Below are positions 25,309 through 33,003 of a stretch of DNA of 64,000 nucleotides, one piece after another. The stretch is from Bacteroidales bacterium. Lineage in GTDB: Bacteria; Bacteroidota; Bacteroidia; Bacteroidales; Marinilabiliaceae. How positions within the stretch are numbered: the first letter of the stretch is position 1; each line of letters starts with the position of its first letter. A program made the translations under genes and the position numbers. The stretch spans positions 62,001-126,000 of the forward strand of contig JAKSLE010000002.1 in NCBI GenBank assembly GCA_024401365.1. The letters are read 5' to 3'. A model generated the notes under the pieces. It worked only from the letters and a program-made list of their open reading frames with translations, was not told where the DNA came from and made no database searches.

Positions 25309-26078
25309 ATAAATTCAAGGAAGCATTCGAGTCATACTCGGATAACTATATAATCATTGGTGGAACAGCATGTGACATCACAATGGCAGGCACAGCTGTA
25401 AAGGCTCGCGCGACTCACGACATAGACATGATTGTCATCGTCGAAAAGATGAGTCCTGAATATGGCGAACGATTCTGGCAGTTCATTCGAGAAGCCGGTT
25501 ATCGTTCAGAAAAGCGCCTTTCAAAAGAAAAAACAGTCAAATACGAACTCTACAGGTTCGTGGATGGCAAACCAGGCTATCCTGAAATGATAGAATTGCT
25601 ATCACGACACCCTGATGTGTTAGGCGTACCCAATGGATTAGTCATTGAGCCCCTACCTATGGGAGAAGACGTTTCAAGTCTAAGTGCAATCATTTTAGAC
25701 GATGATTATTATCATTTCACTATTGAACACAGTCGACTGACGGACGGCATTCGTCACGCTGACTCTGTAGCACTTATTGCCTTGAAAGCTCGAGCGTACC
25801 TTAACTTGATGCAAGACAAGGCTGATGGCAAGCATGTCAACACAAAGGATATCAAGAAGCATCGTTCCGACGTACTGAAGAATGTAGTTCTGCTATCTCC
25901 AGATGAAAATATATCTGCACCAGCATCTATTGTCGATTGTATCAATGATTTCGTTACTGAGCTCAGGAATGACTGGGAGAAGCTTGCTTCTCCTTTAGCA
26001 AATTCTCTCGACCAAAGTGAAGACTTTATTGAGGCATTGTTAGATCAACTCAACGAACTATTCATTCCACGCTCATGA
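25296..26078 (+). CDS. AbiEii-like nucleotidyltransferase (putative toxin)
   Basis: The 260-aa protein has the nucleotidyltransferase signature IIGGTACDI (Gly22-Gly23) followed by ARATHDIDMIVIV with the metal-binding Asp42 and Asp44. Later LKARAYLNLMQDKADGKHVN and TKDIKKHRSDVLK match the conserved K/D helix of the AbiEii/AbiGii group. Known AbiEii-type toxins add nucleotides to tRNA and stop translation. It overlaps the regulator before it by 13 bases and the phosphoesterase after it by 4 (ATGA), so all three are one translational unit. Confidence 0.82.
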   Translation: MEGLNKFKEAFESYSDNYIIIGGTACDITMAGTAVKARATHDIDMIVIVEKMSPEYGERFWQFIREAGYRSEKRLSKEKTVKYELYRFVDGKPGYPEMIELLSRHPDVLGVPNGLVIEPLPMGEDVSSLSAIILDDDYYHFTIEHSRLTDGIRHADSVALIALKARAYLNLMQDKADGKHVNTKDIKKHRSDVLKNVVLLSPDENISAPASIVDCINDFVTELRNDWEKLASPLANSLDQSEDFIEALLDQLNELFIPRS

Positions 26079-26836
26079 AAATCCAATACGCATCCGACCT
26101 ACATCTCGAGTTTGCCGACAACTGGCGGTATCTCAAGGAAAATCCTTTCAAGGTAACAGGCGATGTACTTGTTCTTGCAGGTGATATCGGCTATCTTGGT
26201 GATGAGAACTACACCAAGCATCCATTTTGGGACTGGGCATCCGAGAACTACAAGCAAGTCATCTGCTGTATGGGCAATCATGAGTTCTACAAGTATTTCG
26301 ACATTGCAATACTCGAAGATGGCTACAGTCTTGAGATACGTCACAATGTGCATAGCTACTATAATGCAGTTGTGCGAATTGAGGACACCGACTTCATCAT
26401 ATCTACTTTGTGGGCAGAGATTCCCCTTCGTGAAGCCTACTACACAGAGCAGGTCATCAGTGACTTCCGTAGGATTCTATTCAATGGCGAACCACTCACC
26501 TTCGCCGACTTTAATCGCGAGCATAGACGATGTATAGGGTTCATCAAGAAATCTGTTCAAGAAAGTACTGCCGAGAACAAAATCGTTGTAACTCATCATG
26601 TTCCCTCTTTCCTAATGCAATGTCCGAAGTTTGAGGGCAGTCTTGCTAATGGTGCTTTCATGGTTGAATTGAAAGACTATATCCAAGAGTCAAATATCAA
26701 CTTCTGGATCTTCGGACACACTCATTACAATGTGGACAAAGTCATTGGTAAAACGACATGCTTATCCAATCAGTTGGGCTACGTGTTCCATAACGAGCAC
26801 AAAAGCTTTGATCATGGGAAATACCTAGAAATATAA
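26075..26836 (+). CDS. Calcineurin-type metallophosphoesterase
   Basis: The 253-aa protein shows all five metal motifs of this superfamily: ASDLHLE (Asp8, His10), VLAGDIGYL, CMGNHEFYK, IVVTHHVPS and FGHTHYNVD. It is a complete, likely active phosphodiesterase or phosphatase. Its ATG overlaps the TGA of the nucleotidyltransferase gene, so it belongs to the AbiE-like unit. Given that partner, it could remove the toxin's modification from RNA or break a signalling nucleotide; this is inference. Confidence 0.88.
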   Translation: MKIQYASDLHLEFADNWRYLKENPFKVTGDVLVLAGDIGYLGDENYTKHPFWDWASENYKQVICCMGNHEFYKYFDIAILEDGYSLEIRHNVHSYYNAVVRIEDTDFIISTLWAEIPLREAYYTEQVISDFRRILFNGEPLTFADFNREHRRCIGFIKKSVQESTAENKIVVTHHVPSFLMQCPKFEGSLANGAFMVELKDYIQESNINFWIFGHTHYNVDKVIGKTTCLSNQLGYVFHNEHKSFDHGKYLEI

Positions 26837-26928
26837 AAAGTATCATTATCAAGATAGAATATTTTCCTCAGCAGACTATTACATTATATTGGTGGCCGCT
26901 AAATCCCCATTTCACCACCATACGCAAT

Positions 26929-26985
26929 CATACGCTTTTATGAGCGATGATACGCACATAAAGTATTGATACACAAAGCGTATGA
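26929..26985. repeat. GCGTATGA-type short repeats, both orientations
   Basis: Copies of TACGC and CATACGC (minus-strand GCGTATG) occur at 26930-26955, and AAAGCGTATGACTC is on the plus strand at 26976-26989. The unit resembles the 11-bp tandem unit at 32605-32670. The array lies just upstream of the integrase stub. The rest of 26837-27018 shows no gene. Confidence 0.5.
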
Positions 26986-27018
26986 CTCAAAATAGCGTCT
27001 AAAAATTCCACTCCAAAA

Positions 27019-27086
27019 TTTGGCTTTAATTTGAAATAATTGCGTAGTTTTGCTGAAAAATGATACAAGGTTGATACACGTATCAA
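27019..27086 (+). promoter_or_regulatory. Promoter and palindrome before the integrase stub
   Basis: TTTG at 27019-27022 and TAGTTTTG at 27045-27052 form a near-consensus Bacteroidota promoter with a 22-base spacer. Downstream, TTGATAC-AC-GTATCAA (27071-27086) is a perfect palindrome with 7-bp arms, between promoter and ATG, where a repressor or recombinase could bind. Confidence 0.5.
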
Positions 27087-27102
27087 GGCAATTCTACGCA
27101 TT

Positions 27103-27309
27103 ATGAAAGCAAAATATAAGCTCATATTAGGGAGGCGAAAGCAATACCCTCTGAATATAGAACTGGAGGTCTACAAGGGAGTGGACTGTAGGGTCTTCGT
27201 GTCCACAGGTATATCCTTGGATAACGAAAACCAGCGTAGCATATATCTGGGGCGACTATGTGAGGTCGAAAAACGTTTGATACAATGGCGTGCTGTGAAG
27301 ATACGTTAA
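27103..27309 (+). CDS. Truncated tyrosine recombinase, arm-binding domain only
   Basis: The 68 residues MKAKYKLILGRRKQYPLNIE and VSTGISLDNENQRS follow the pattern of the N-terminal arm-DNA-binding domain of Bacteroidota tyrosine recombinases (beta hairpin, then STGI). Core-binding and catalytic domains are absent and the frame stops at TAA after WRAVKIR. It may be the stub of a lost integrase or a free arm-binding protein, comparable to an excisionase. Its own promoter and palindrome are still present. Confidence 0.55.
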   Translation: MKAKYKLILGRRKQYPLNIELEVYKGVDCRVFVSTGISLDNENQRSIYLGRLCEVEKRLIQWRAVKIR

Positions 27310-27367
27310 TGCAACGTGTTTGCGCAAGCTATCGCAAGGAGTGAGATAACGAATCTATCAAGAATAC

Positions 27368-27399
27368 AAAAGATAGTAGGCGCAAGTCTGCTATCTTTG
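27368..27399 (+). promoter_or_regulatory. -7 box within a palindrome, KAP gene
   Basis: TATCTTTG at 27392-27399 matches TAnnTTTG, 11 bases before the ATG at 27411. It forms the right arm (CTATCTTT) of an inverted repeat whose left arm is AAAGATAG at 27369-27376. A repressor site over the promoter is likely. The short leader suggests either a start at 27429 or an almost leaderless transcript. Confidence 0.5.
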
Positions 27400-27410
27400 C
27401 TAAATGGTTA

Positions 27411-28850
27411 ATGAATAACAAACAAGATATGAGGTCTAGAACGAAAGAAATTGAAATCACAAAAGAGGCTCCATTCGCTAATGATAAATTGGACAGACAG
27501 CAATATGCTAACACCCTGACAAAGATTATTCAACTAATGGGTGATGCAGGAGGCGTTCTATCTATTAACGGAGAATGGGGAACAGGAAAATCAACTTTTG
27601 TTTCCATGTGGAAGCAAGAACTGGACAACAATAATTTTCGCACAATATATTTCAACGCCTGGGAATCGGACTTTACTGATGACCCATTAGTCTCTTTGAT
27701 TTCCGAACTCAAAATTGTCTCAAAAGGTACAGATGAAGAACCTTTCAAGACCCTAGTTGCGAATGGAGCAAAAATCGCTTTTGCAGCGTTAACAGGTTTC
27801 GGCAAATCTTTTCTGCATTCAACAACGGGAATCGACGCTGATGTGCTTAAAACCTCATGCGAACAAGTACAAAAAATAGGAAACTCTTGGATAGAAGATT
27901 ATGAGCAACAAAAAGAATCTTTTTCTGATTTCAAAAGAAGCCTAATTAACTTTGTCGCAGACAACGCAGACTGTGATCGTCCTATTGTTTTCTTTATTGA
28001 TGAACTTGACAGATGCAACCCAACTTATGCAGTTAAGGTTCTAGAGCGAATAAAACACTTATTTGATATTACAAATCTAGTATTTGTCCTTTCAATCAAC
28101 AAAAAGCAATTAGCATACGCTATACAAGGTTATTTCGGTTCTGAAAAAATGAACGCAGATGAGTATTTGCGTAAGTTTATCGATTTGGAATATAACCTTC
28201 CTGCGCCAGATATGCACAAGTATTGTCAATTCCTTTTTGATGAGTATAACATGGCACCTTTCTTTTCCAACAGGAACAGCCACGACATAGAAATTGGCGA
28301 TTTTATAAGGACAGCTGGCATTATGGCACAACATAGTGATATGAATTTACGCGAGTTGAACAAGTTGTTTGCTCACGCATCCATTGCATTAAATTCATTT
28401 TCTAATTCTGCCTATTTCTCTGTTAGTTTGTTCTTCTACCTGTGTTATTTAAGGGTGTGTCAAACAGAGTTGTTCTATAAAATCAAGAATCGCAACTACC
28501 GCTCTATCCAAACACTATATGATGACATGACAGCTAAGCTACCTATACGCCTGCTCGACTCTTCTAATCATACAGGAACTATGGCTAGGGGTGCTATATT
28601 TGCATTGGCAGGAGTTCTCATTGGTTATAATGTCAATTACAACAATACGTCTTTGTTATTTGAGCCTAATTTCACAGGAACTCCAATAGAAGGGAAAAGG
28701 TATTCTTCATTCCCAATAGAGCCAGGGGTTGTCAATAAAGATGTGTTATTTGAAGCCCTTTCTAACTATGAAGGACGAGCTTGCGACCTATATTACTTCG
28801 ACTACTGGCTTAATAATGTTGATTTGCTCGGCTACCTAAACATTCAATAA
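27411..28850 (+). CDS. KAP family P-loop NTPase
   Basis: The 479-aa protein has Walker A INGEWGTGKSTF (residues 52-63), the KAP-type YFNAWESDFTDDPLVSL after it, and Walker B IVFFIDELDRCNPTYAVKVL, then FVLSINKKQLAYAIQGYFG, all characteristic of KAP NTPases. Many KAP members have membrane helices between the Walker motifs; here only a weak stretch (IAFAALTGFG) is seen. KAP proteins are found in islands that hinder phages. A second ATG (27429) is possible. The next gene, 84 bases later, encodes a secreted protein. Confidence 0.87.
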   Translation: MNNKQDMRSRTKEIEITKEAPFANDKLDRQQYANTLTKIIQLMGDAGGVLSINGEWGTGKSTFVSMWKQELDNNNFRTIYFNAWESDFTDDPLVSLISELKIVSKGTDEEPFKTLVANGAKIAFAALTGFGKSFLHSTTGIDADVLKTSCEQVQKIGNSWIEDYEQQKESFSDFKRSLINFVADNADCDRPIVFFIDELDRCNPTYAVKVLERIKHLFDITNLVFVLSINKKQLAYAIQGYFGSEKMNADEYLRKFIDLEYNLPAPDMHKYCQFLFDEYNMAPFFSNRNSHDIEIGDFIRTAGIMAQHSDMNLRELNKLFAHASIALNSFSNSAYFSVSLFFYLCYLRVCQTELFYKIKNRNYRSIQTLYDDMTAKLPIRLLDSSNHTGTMARGAIFALAGVLIGYNVNYNNTSLLFEPNFTGTPIEGKRYSSFPIEPGVVNKDVLFEALSNYEGRACDLYYFDYWLNNVDLLGYLNIQ

Positions 28851-28934
28851 ATTATGTGTCAACTACATCGCAATAAGATTGTTTCCGTAAAACCATACGA
28901 TATTTATTGCGTACAAACAAATAAAACAATTGGT

Positions 28935-29513
28935 ATGAAACGATTTGTATCATTACTTACAGCCGTACTAATATCGGCGATAGCCTTTGCTCAAGGCTCA
29001 GAACATCTGACGTTTAAGGGTGTGCCTATAGATGGCACTTTGGCAAGCTTTACCCAAAAGCTTTCAACAAAGGGGTTCAAGAAGATAGGTACAGAAGGCA
29101 GATCTTCTATCTTGAAGGGAACATTTGCAGGATCTGACAACTGCACAGTATTGGTTCAAGCCGTTGATAATAAAGACTTGGTATATCTTGTTGGCGTTAT
29201 GTTCCCTTCGATGAACGATTGGCGTCGTCTTGAAGACGATTACTTTACACTTAAGGAAATGCTCACAAAAAAATACGGAGAGCCAGTAGGTAGTATTGAA
29301 GAATTTCAACACAATTACGTCAATGATGACAATTCCAAACTCCACGAACTGCAAATGAATCGTTGCAACTACGAGACGGTTTTTGAAACTGATAAGGGTC
29401 GTATAAAATTATCAATAGCTCATAATGATTATTTGGAATGTTACGTCATTCTTGGTTATGTAGATGGCTCAAATGGAGCTCTGTCGGCTGATGCCGCTTA
29501 TGATGATCTCTAA
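28935..29513 (+). CDS. Secreted protein of unknown function, 192 aa
   Basis: Starting at 28935 the protein opens MKRFVSLLTAVLISAIAFAQ, a clean signal peptide cut before Gln. The frame is open from 28854, but the earlier residues have no signal-like pattern. The mature part LTFKGVPIDGTLASFTQKLS resembles a family of exported Bacteroidota proteins of unknown function. The end VDGSNGALSADAAYDDL is polar and acidic. It follows the KAP NTPase and might be co-transcribed with it; its stop overlaps the end of the methylase remnant. Confidence 0.7.
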   Translation: MKRFVSLLTAVLISAIAFAQGSEHLTFKGVPIDGTLASFTQKLSTKGFKKIGTEGRSSILKGTFAGSDNCTVLVQAVDNKDLVYLVGVMFPSMNDWRRLEDDYFTLKEMLTKKYGEPVGSIEEFQHNYVNDDNSKLHELQMNRCNYETVFETDKGRIKLSIAHNDYLECYVILGYVDGSNGALSADAAYDDL

Positions 29514-30001
29514 TTTATCCACCTAACCACCGTTTCACCCTTCCAGCCCTTCTGCCAGACAAACCACGCATACAGTGCGGCACTTCCCTTGGTGGAGTCG
29601 AAATCTCCATTCATAGCGCACTTGATGCGTGATGTGGCGACATAGACTGTCTTGGGTGGATGTTCGTCGAAGAACTTGCGACGGGCTTTGCCTTCGAGGA
29701 ATTGGAAGCGGAGGAACATGGCGACCTTGCGACCTTCGGGTATCAGGTCGAGCGACTTTTGGACGAACTCCAGAGCGTAACGGAATGGCGGGTTGGTTAC
29801 TATATCGCCATTGTGATGGTGACTACTCTGTAAGAAGTCAACATTTGGCTTGCCGTAGCCTCGGTCGATGAGATCCGTGGCTGCGGCAAGCTTGTTGTAT
29901 TGCTCAAAGACACTTGCCAAGTGACCTGCTCCGCACGCTGGCTCCCAGATGTTCGTCAGATTCGGCTCGACCTCTAGGAGAAGTTCTGCTACACGAACTA
30001 C
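29510..30001 (-). pseudogene. DNA adenine methyltransferase, 5'-truncated
   Basis: The minus-strand frame is open from 30001 and reads VVRVAELLLEVEPNLTNIWE, then PACGAGHLA, the SAM-binding motif I. IVTNPPFRYALEFV is the catalytic motif IV (NPPF) of N6-adenine methylases, and YAWFVWQKGWKG the end of the domain. A TAG lies just before GTA at 29999-30001 and no start codon precedes motif I; the TTG at 29920 would lose motif I. The N-terminal part is therefore missing, and this is a remnant of a phage-type methylase. Confidence 0.75.
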
Positions 30002-30096
30002 CTATGCTTGCTAATATAATGAGAGACGGCTAAAGCTATGATTGAAGAAAAAAGGTGCTCAATGGCACTATAGAGTGAATAATACGCTACAAAATG

Positions 30097-30135
30097 AAAA
30101 AAAGAATAGGCTATCTAATAGTCTATTCTTTTTTT
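30097..30135. terminator. Terminator between the TOPRIM gene and the methylase remnant
   Basis: AAAAAAAGAATAG (30097-30109) pairs with CTATTCTTTTTTT (30123-30135). Runs of A and T on both flanks make it usable in both directions; on the minus strand it ends the ATPase/TOPRIM transcript. The remaining sequence 30002-30194 shows no gene. Confidence 0.8.
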
Positions 30136-30194
30136 GCATGTTCTCTAGGCTCTCCCTGCCACAACAGCTGGTGTATCGATGGTTTAACTTCCAT

Positions 30195-30935
30195 CTACCT
30201 CAAGTACTCGAACAGGAAAATTGGAAACGAGTTCAAGATGCTAACGTTATTGCTCTCCTCCACGTATTTTTCTTTTTGGGCAGCAAAGATTTTGTCTTGT
30301 GAAATCACATCCTTCTTGTCAGGAATCACATTTTTCCCATTACAGATGTAATTTGCTTTCCGAACATTCTGTTCTCTGAGCAAATCCCAACTTTGCTTTA
30401 CCTCTTCAGTCGGAGTCTTTTTCAAATCAATAAAACGATATTGCTTTGCACTTGCACAAGCAAAAGTTTCCGACAGTCCCTTGAACTTATGTTCGGTACA
30501 AACTTTCCTCGACACTACATAGTTGCAGTAATCTGCATCAGGCAGATCTTTGGTATATTTCAACGACTCAATCATTGGGTAATTCACATACAATTTGCCA
30601 TTCTCCGTCTCATCGTCAAAATATTCGAGCATCTCTCCAAGTATCTCATTGACCTTCTCCACACCGATAGCATTCTGAAAGTCATAGTCGAAAAAAAGGA
30701 AAATCTGCGAGAATAATGTATCCATACGCGCACCTTCAGGAACCTCTATTCCATTCTCCTTCAAAGGTAAAGAGCGGAATAAATCGTAACCATTCTTTCT
30801 CAGTCTTGAGAAAAGAGTCGGCAAATCGTGTTCGCATGTTACCACACGAACTTCCTCGTCCTTCAGATACAGTTTCGCCAATGAATCAAAGACCAAAGGT
30901 TCAGCCTTGCCGCCTTCAAACACAAACAGAATCAT
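30195..30935 (-). CDS. TOPRIM-like partner of an AAA ATPase (RloB/AriB-like)
   Basis: The 246-aa protein starts MILFVFEGGKAEPLVFDSLA, where Glu7 in VFEGG fits the first TOPRIM acid, and IFLFFDYDFQNA gives the DxD pair (Asp83, Asp85). The rest is mixed and has no strong match (KYVNYPMIESL-like and CASAKQYRFIDLKK segments). Its ATG overlaps the ATPase stop by 4 bases. ATPase plus TOPRIM pairs with such coupling include RloA/RloB and PARIS (AriA/AriB), where infection frees the TOPRIM nuclease to stop the cell. Which type this is cannot be settled by eye. Confidence 0.7.
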   Translation of the reverse strand: MILFVFEGGKAEPLVFDSLAKLYLKDEEVRVVTCEHDLPTLFSRLRKNGYDLFRSLPLKENGIEVPEGARMDTLFSQIFLFFDYDFQNAIGVEKVNEILGEMLEYFDDETENGKLYVNYPMIESLKYTKDLPDADYCNYVVSRKVCTEHKFKGLSETFACASAKQYRFIDLKKTPTEEVKQSWDLLREQNVRKANYICNGKNVIPDKKDVISQDKIFAAQKEKYVEESNNVSILNSFPIFLFEYLR

Positions 30936-32038
30936 ACGCCAAACGTGCCTCCTCGGTACAACTTCTCAAGGTTATGCCCAAATCTCAACTCCTTGTCCGT
31001 TAAGTCACAAAGAGCATCAATTTTCTTATCTTTTAGAATAAAGAAACAATCCGGACGCAACAAGTCGTTCGCCAGTAGGAATGTATCATGGGTTGTCAGG
31101 AACACCTGATGCTCACCCTTAAACAGCAGTCTTGAAATCTTGTATGCCAACTCATGATGATAGAATGCATCAAATTCATCAATGAACACAAATGAAGCAT
31201 TCCCCATCTCCTTGAGCCAATAAAACTGAAGTTCCAAATCTCTGGTTCCTGTAGAAGCCACCAACATAAATGGAATTTTCACACTCCCAATTATGCAGTA
31301 CAGAACATTGTCACCCTGAGATGAGGGCGCAAAAGTATAGTACTGGTTGCTCACGTCCTTCAGATAAGCAGCAAATTCGTCAGCCAATCCATTCTTGATG
31401 ATATACTCCTCAATATTGCTTCCGCCCTCCTTAAGACCGATAAACTCTCGAGTGTCCAAACTTCTAAAGAAAAGCATATTTTCCACGAAATTGCTCAACT
31501 TCAGCAAAGCATGGCCCTTAGGTAGTGGAACAGCGCCCCAAAGGTAATTCACAATAGAAATATTGTTTGCACTATCCTTTAGGTTCTGAATGGCAGTGTC
31601 CGTTAGACCAAAAACGGGGGCAACCTTAAGCACATCATCGGTCTTAAAAATCAGTTCTTCACCATCTATCTCTAGACGCTCGCTCTTGATCACACCCTTC
31701 AATTCTATTGCGACCTTCGAATAAGCGTATCGTAATGTATGCCCATCAAACTGGAACAAATATTCAAACTCCACTGGTTCGAGATGATTCTCTGCGCAAG
31801 CAAAGTTCAGATAATAATCTGGCTTCTTCCATTTGTGCGAAAGGTGATTGGCTATATCAAAGACAGCCAAACCGAAGCTAGACTTACCAGACCCATTAGG
31901 GCCGTATATGATACCATTCTTCACCACGCCATCTTTGATCGCATCCGTATTGAACGAATAATTACTGGGATTCGATAGATTCCATACAATCCACTCCTTG
32001 AATCCACGGTAGTTCTTGACGGCAAATTTTGTAAGCAT
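30932..32038 (-). CDS. AAA ATPase of the ABC/SMC-like type (RloA/AriA-like)
   Basis: The 368-aa protein opens MLTKFAVKNYRGFKEWIVWN, as in SMC-like overlapping-lysogeny ATPases, with Walker A YGPNGSGKSS (residues 45-54), Walker B ASFVFIDEFDAFYHHELA and the switch-region HQVFLTTHDTFLLAN. MLVASTGTRDLELQFYWLKE sits at the signature position. It lacks a TOPRIM domain of its own; this is provided by the next gene. Typical two-gene abortive-infection ATPase. A palindrome stands 72 bases upstream of the start. Confidence 0.85.
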   Translation of the reverse strand: MLTKFAVKNYRGFKEWIVWNLSNPSNYSFNTDAIKDGVVKNGIIYGPNGSGKSSFGLAVFDIANHLSHKWKKPDYYLNFACAENHLEPVEFEYLFQFDGHTLRYAYSKVAIELKGVIKSERLEIDGEELIFKTDDVLKVAPVFGLTDTAIQNLKDSANNISIVNYLWGAVPLPKGHALLKLSNFVENMLFFRSLDTREFIGLKEGGSNIEEYIIKNGLADEFAAYLKDVSNQYYTFAPSSQGDNVLYCIIGSVKIPFMLVASTGTRDLELQFYWLKEMGNASFVFIDEFDAFYHHELAYKISRLLFKGEHQVFLTTHDTFLLANDLLRPDCFFILKDKKIDALCDLTDKELRFGHNLEKLYRGGTFGV

Positions 32039-32109
32039 GATATATTCGTTTTAACGAGTTATGTGCATTATTGCATGATGAAATACGTGCCGAAATTATG
32101 GAAAATATC

Positions 32110-32136
32110 TTATTCCGTAAAATAATTACGGAATAA
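32110..32136. promoter_or_regulatory. 11-bp perfect palindrome upstream of the ATPase/TOPRIM pair
   Basis: TTATTCCGTAA-AATAA-TTACGGAATAA has 11-bp perfect arms and a 5-base spacer. It sits between the ATPase start (32038) and the stop of the truncated gene (32173). There is no U-run on either side, so an operator is more likely than a terminator. Confidence 0.6.
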
Positions 32137-32172
32137 AGCGCATCTCGTATATTATTTTTAACAATTCATTTG

Positions 32173-32439
32173 CTACAAATCCTTCAGCGCATCCCTGTCC
32201 CATCTTCCAGGCGTATCAATATACTTCTTGTAATTCGGCAGAATCTTAGCTGCCTCCTCATGCGTAGTCTTGGCCCAGAGATATTCCGCTCCACGACGTT
32301 CTCCTTCGGCAAAGAAATCACCAAGCTCCTCATCGGCATTATAAGATTCGATGGTGTACAAATGATCCAGCATTCTGAAAGAAGAGAAGCCAGGATTCCA
32401 TGTAAGTAATACTGTATTAATGATTGTGTCGTATTTAGT
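32173..32439 (-). pseudogene. 5'-truncated gene with intact promoter
   Basis: The frame from 32439 reads TKYDTIINTVLLTWNPGFSS, continues as FRMLDHLYTIESYNADEELG, then GDFFAEGERRGAEYLWAKTT and ends ALKDL. The coding texture begins well before the first ATG (32373), directly after a TAA, and no start codon precedes it. The pattern TWNPxFSSF is known at the start of several island proteins. The N-terminus appears lost or starts at a rare ATC or ATT codon. A shared-type promoter (32446-32481) reads into it. Function unknown. Confidence 0.5.
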
Positions 32440-32445
32440 TTAATG

Positions 32446-32481
32446 CAAAGGTATTGAGCGTATGTGCCAAAGTCTTACCTA
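32446..32481 (-). promoter_or_regulatory. Shared island promoter/operator, copy 3
   Basis: On the minus strand TAGGTAA, three bases, TTTGGCACA, then TACCTTTG (full TAnnTTTG match) exactly 14 bases after TTTG. It reads into the truncated gene at 32439. Spacing is identical to copies 1 and 2. Confidence 0.65.
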
Positions 32482-32604
32482 TGGCAGAAAAGTTGATGAA
32501 TTTCATGGCAATTCCACGAAAAATTGCCGTGATACTTCATGCCGACTGGATAGTTTCAGCATTTTTAGACTCGGGGAACACCTTTGTTCGTCGAATTTTT
32601 GGTT

Positions 32605-32670
32605 GTGCGTATGACGTGCGTATGATGAGCGTATGACGTGCGTATGATGAGCGTATGACGTGCGTATGTG
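32605..32670. repeat. Six 11-bp tandem repeats
   Basis: The units are GTGCGTATGAC, GTGCGTATGAT, GAGCGTATGAC, GTGCGTATGAT, GAGCGTATGAC and GTGCGTATGTG, strictly 11 bases each. An 11-base period places the GCGTATG core on nearly the same face of the helix. Similar cores lie at 26929-26985. There are no spacers, so this is not a CRISPR array. Confidence 0.85.
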
Positions 32671-32771
32671 TTTGGAGGGTGACAGGCCTTGGTATTACTG
32701 GGGGATGTAGGGTCGCAAATATTGATTTTATATTGAGATGATTTGTGAGAGTTGTCAAAACCGTTGAAAAT

Positions 32772-32876
32772 GGCAAAATTATTTCTACCACAGAAAGAAA
32801 AAGGCAAAAATATTTCTACCGCAGAAAGAAAAACGCAAAATTATTTCTGCGACAGAAAGAAAAACGCAAAAAAACC
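32772..32876. repeat. 31-bp tandem repeat, three copies and a partial fourth
   Basis: Units start at 32772, 32803, 32834 and 32865 with a strict 31-base period. Each contains the short palindrome TTTCT-N5-AGAAA followed by GAAAAA and GCAAAA. The period is not a multiple of three, so the open frames across it are not real genes. It lies 165 bases upstream of the TPR gene. Confidence 0.85.
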
Positions 32877-33003
32877 AAAGCCTCCGACTATGTGGCACGA
32901 GACAATACCGACTATCCGACAGGCAATGCCATACCATTTTGGTTGCTTGGAATGATGTGGTAAAAAGCCCACCCCAATAACGGCAAAAAACCAAAAAAAA
33001 TAT

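Noticed and set aside
27103..27309. Complete integrase
   Set aside because: Only the arm-binding domain is present; no catalytic R-H-R-Y residues follow in any frame before the KAP gene.
32605..32876. CRISPR array
   Set aside because: Two tandem arrays lie here, but the units are contiguous without unique spacers, and no cas gene is seen in the window.
32745..32963. Overlapping small open frames of 67 and 72 codons
   Set aside because: They run across a 31-base repeat whose period is not a multiple of three, and no frame has consistent coding texture.
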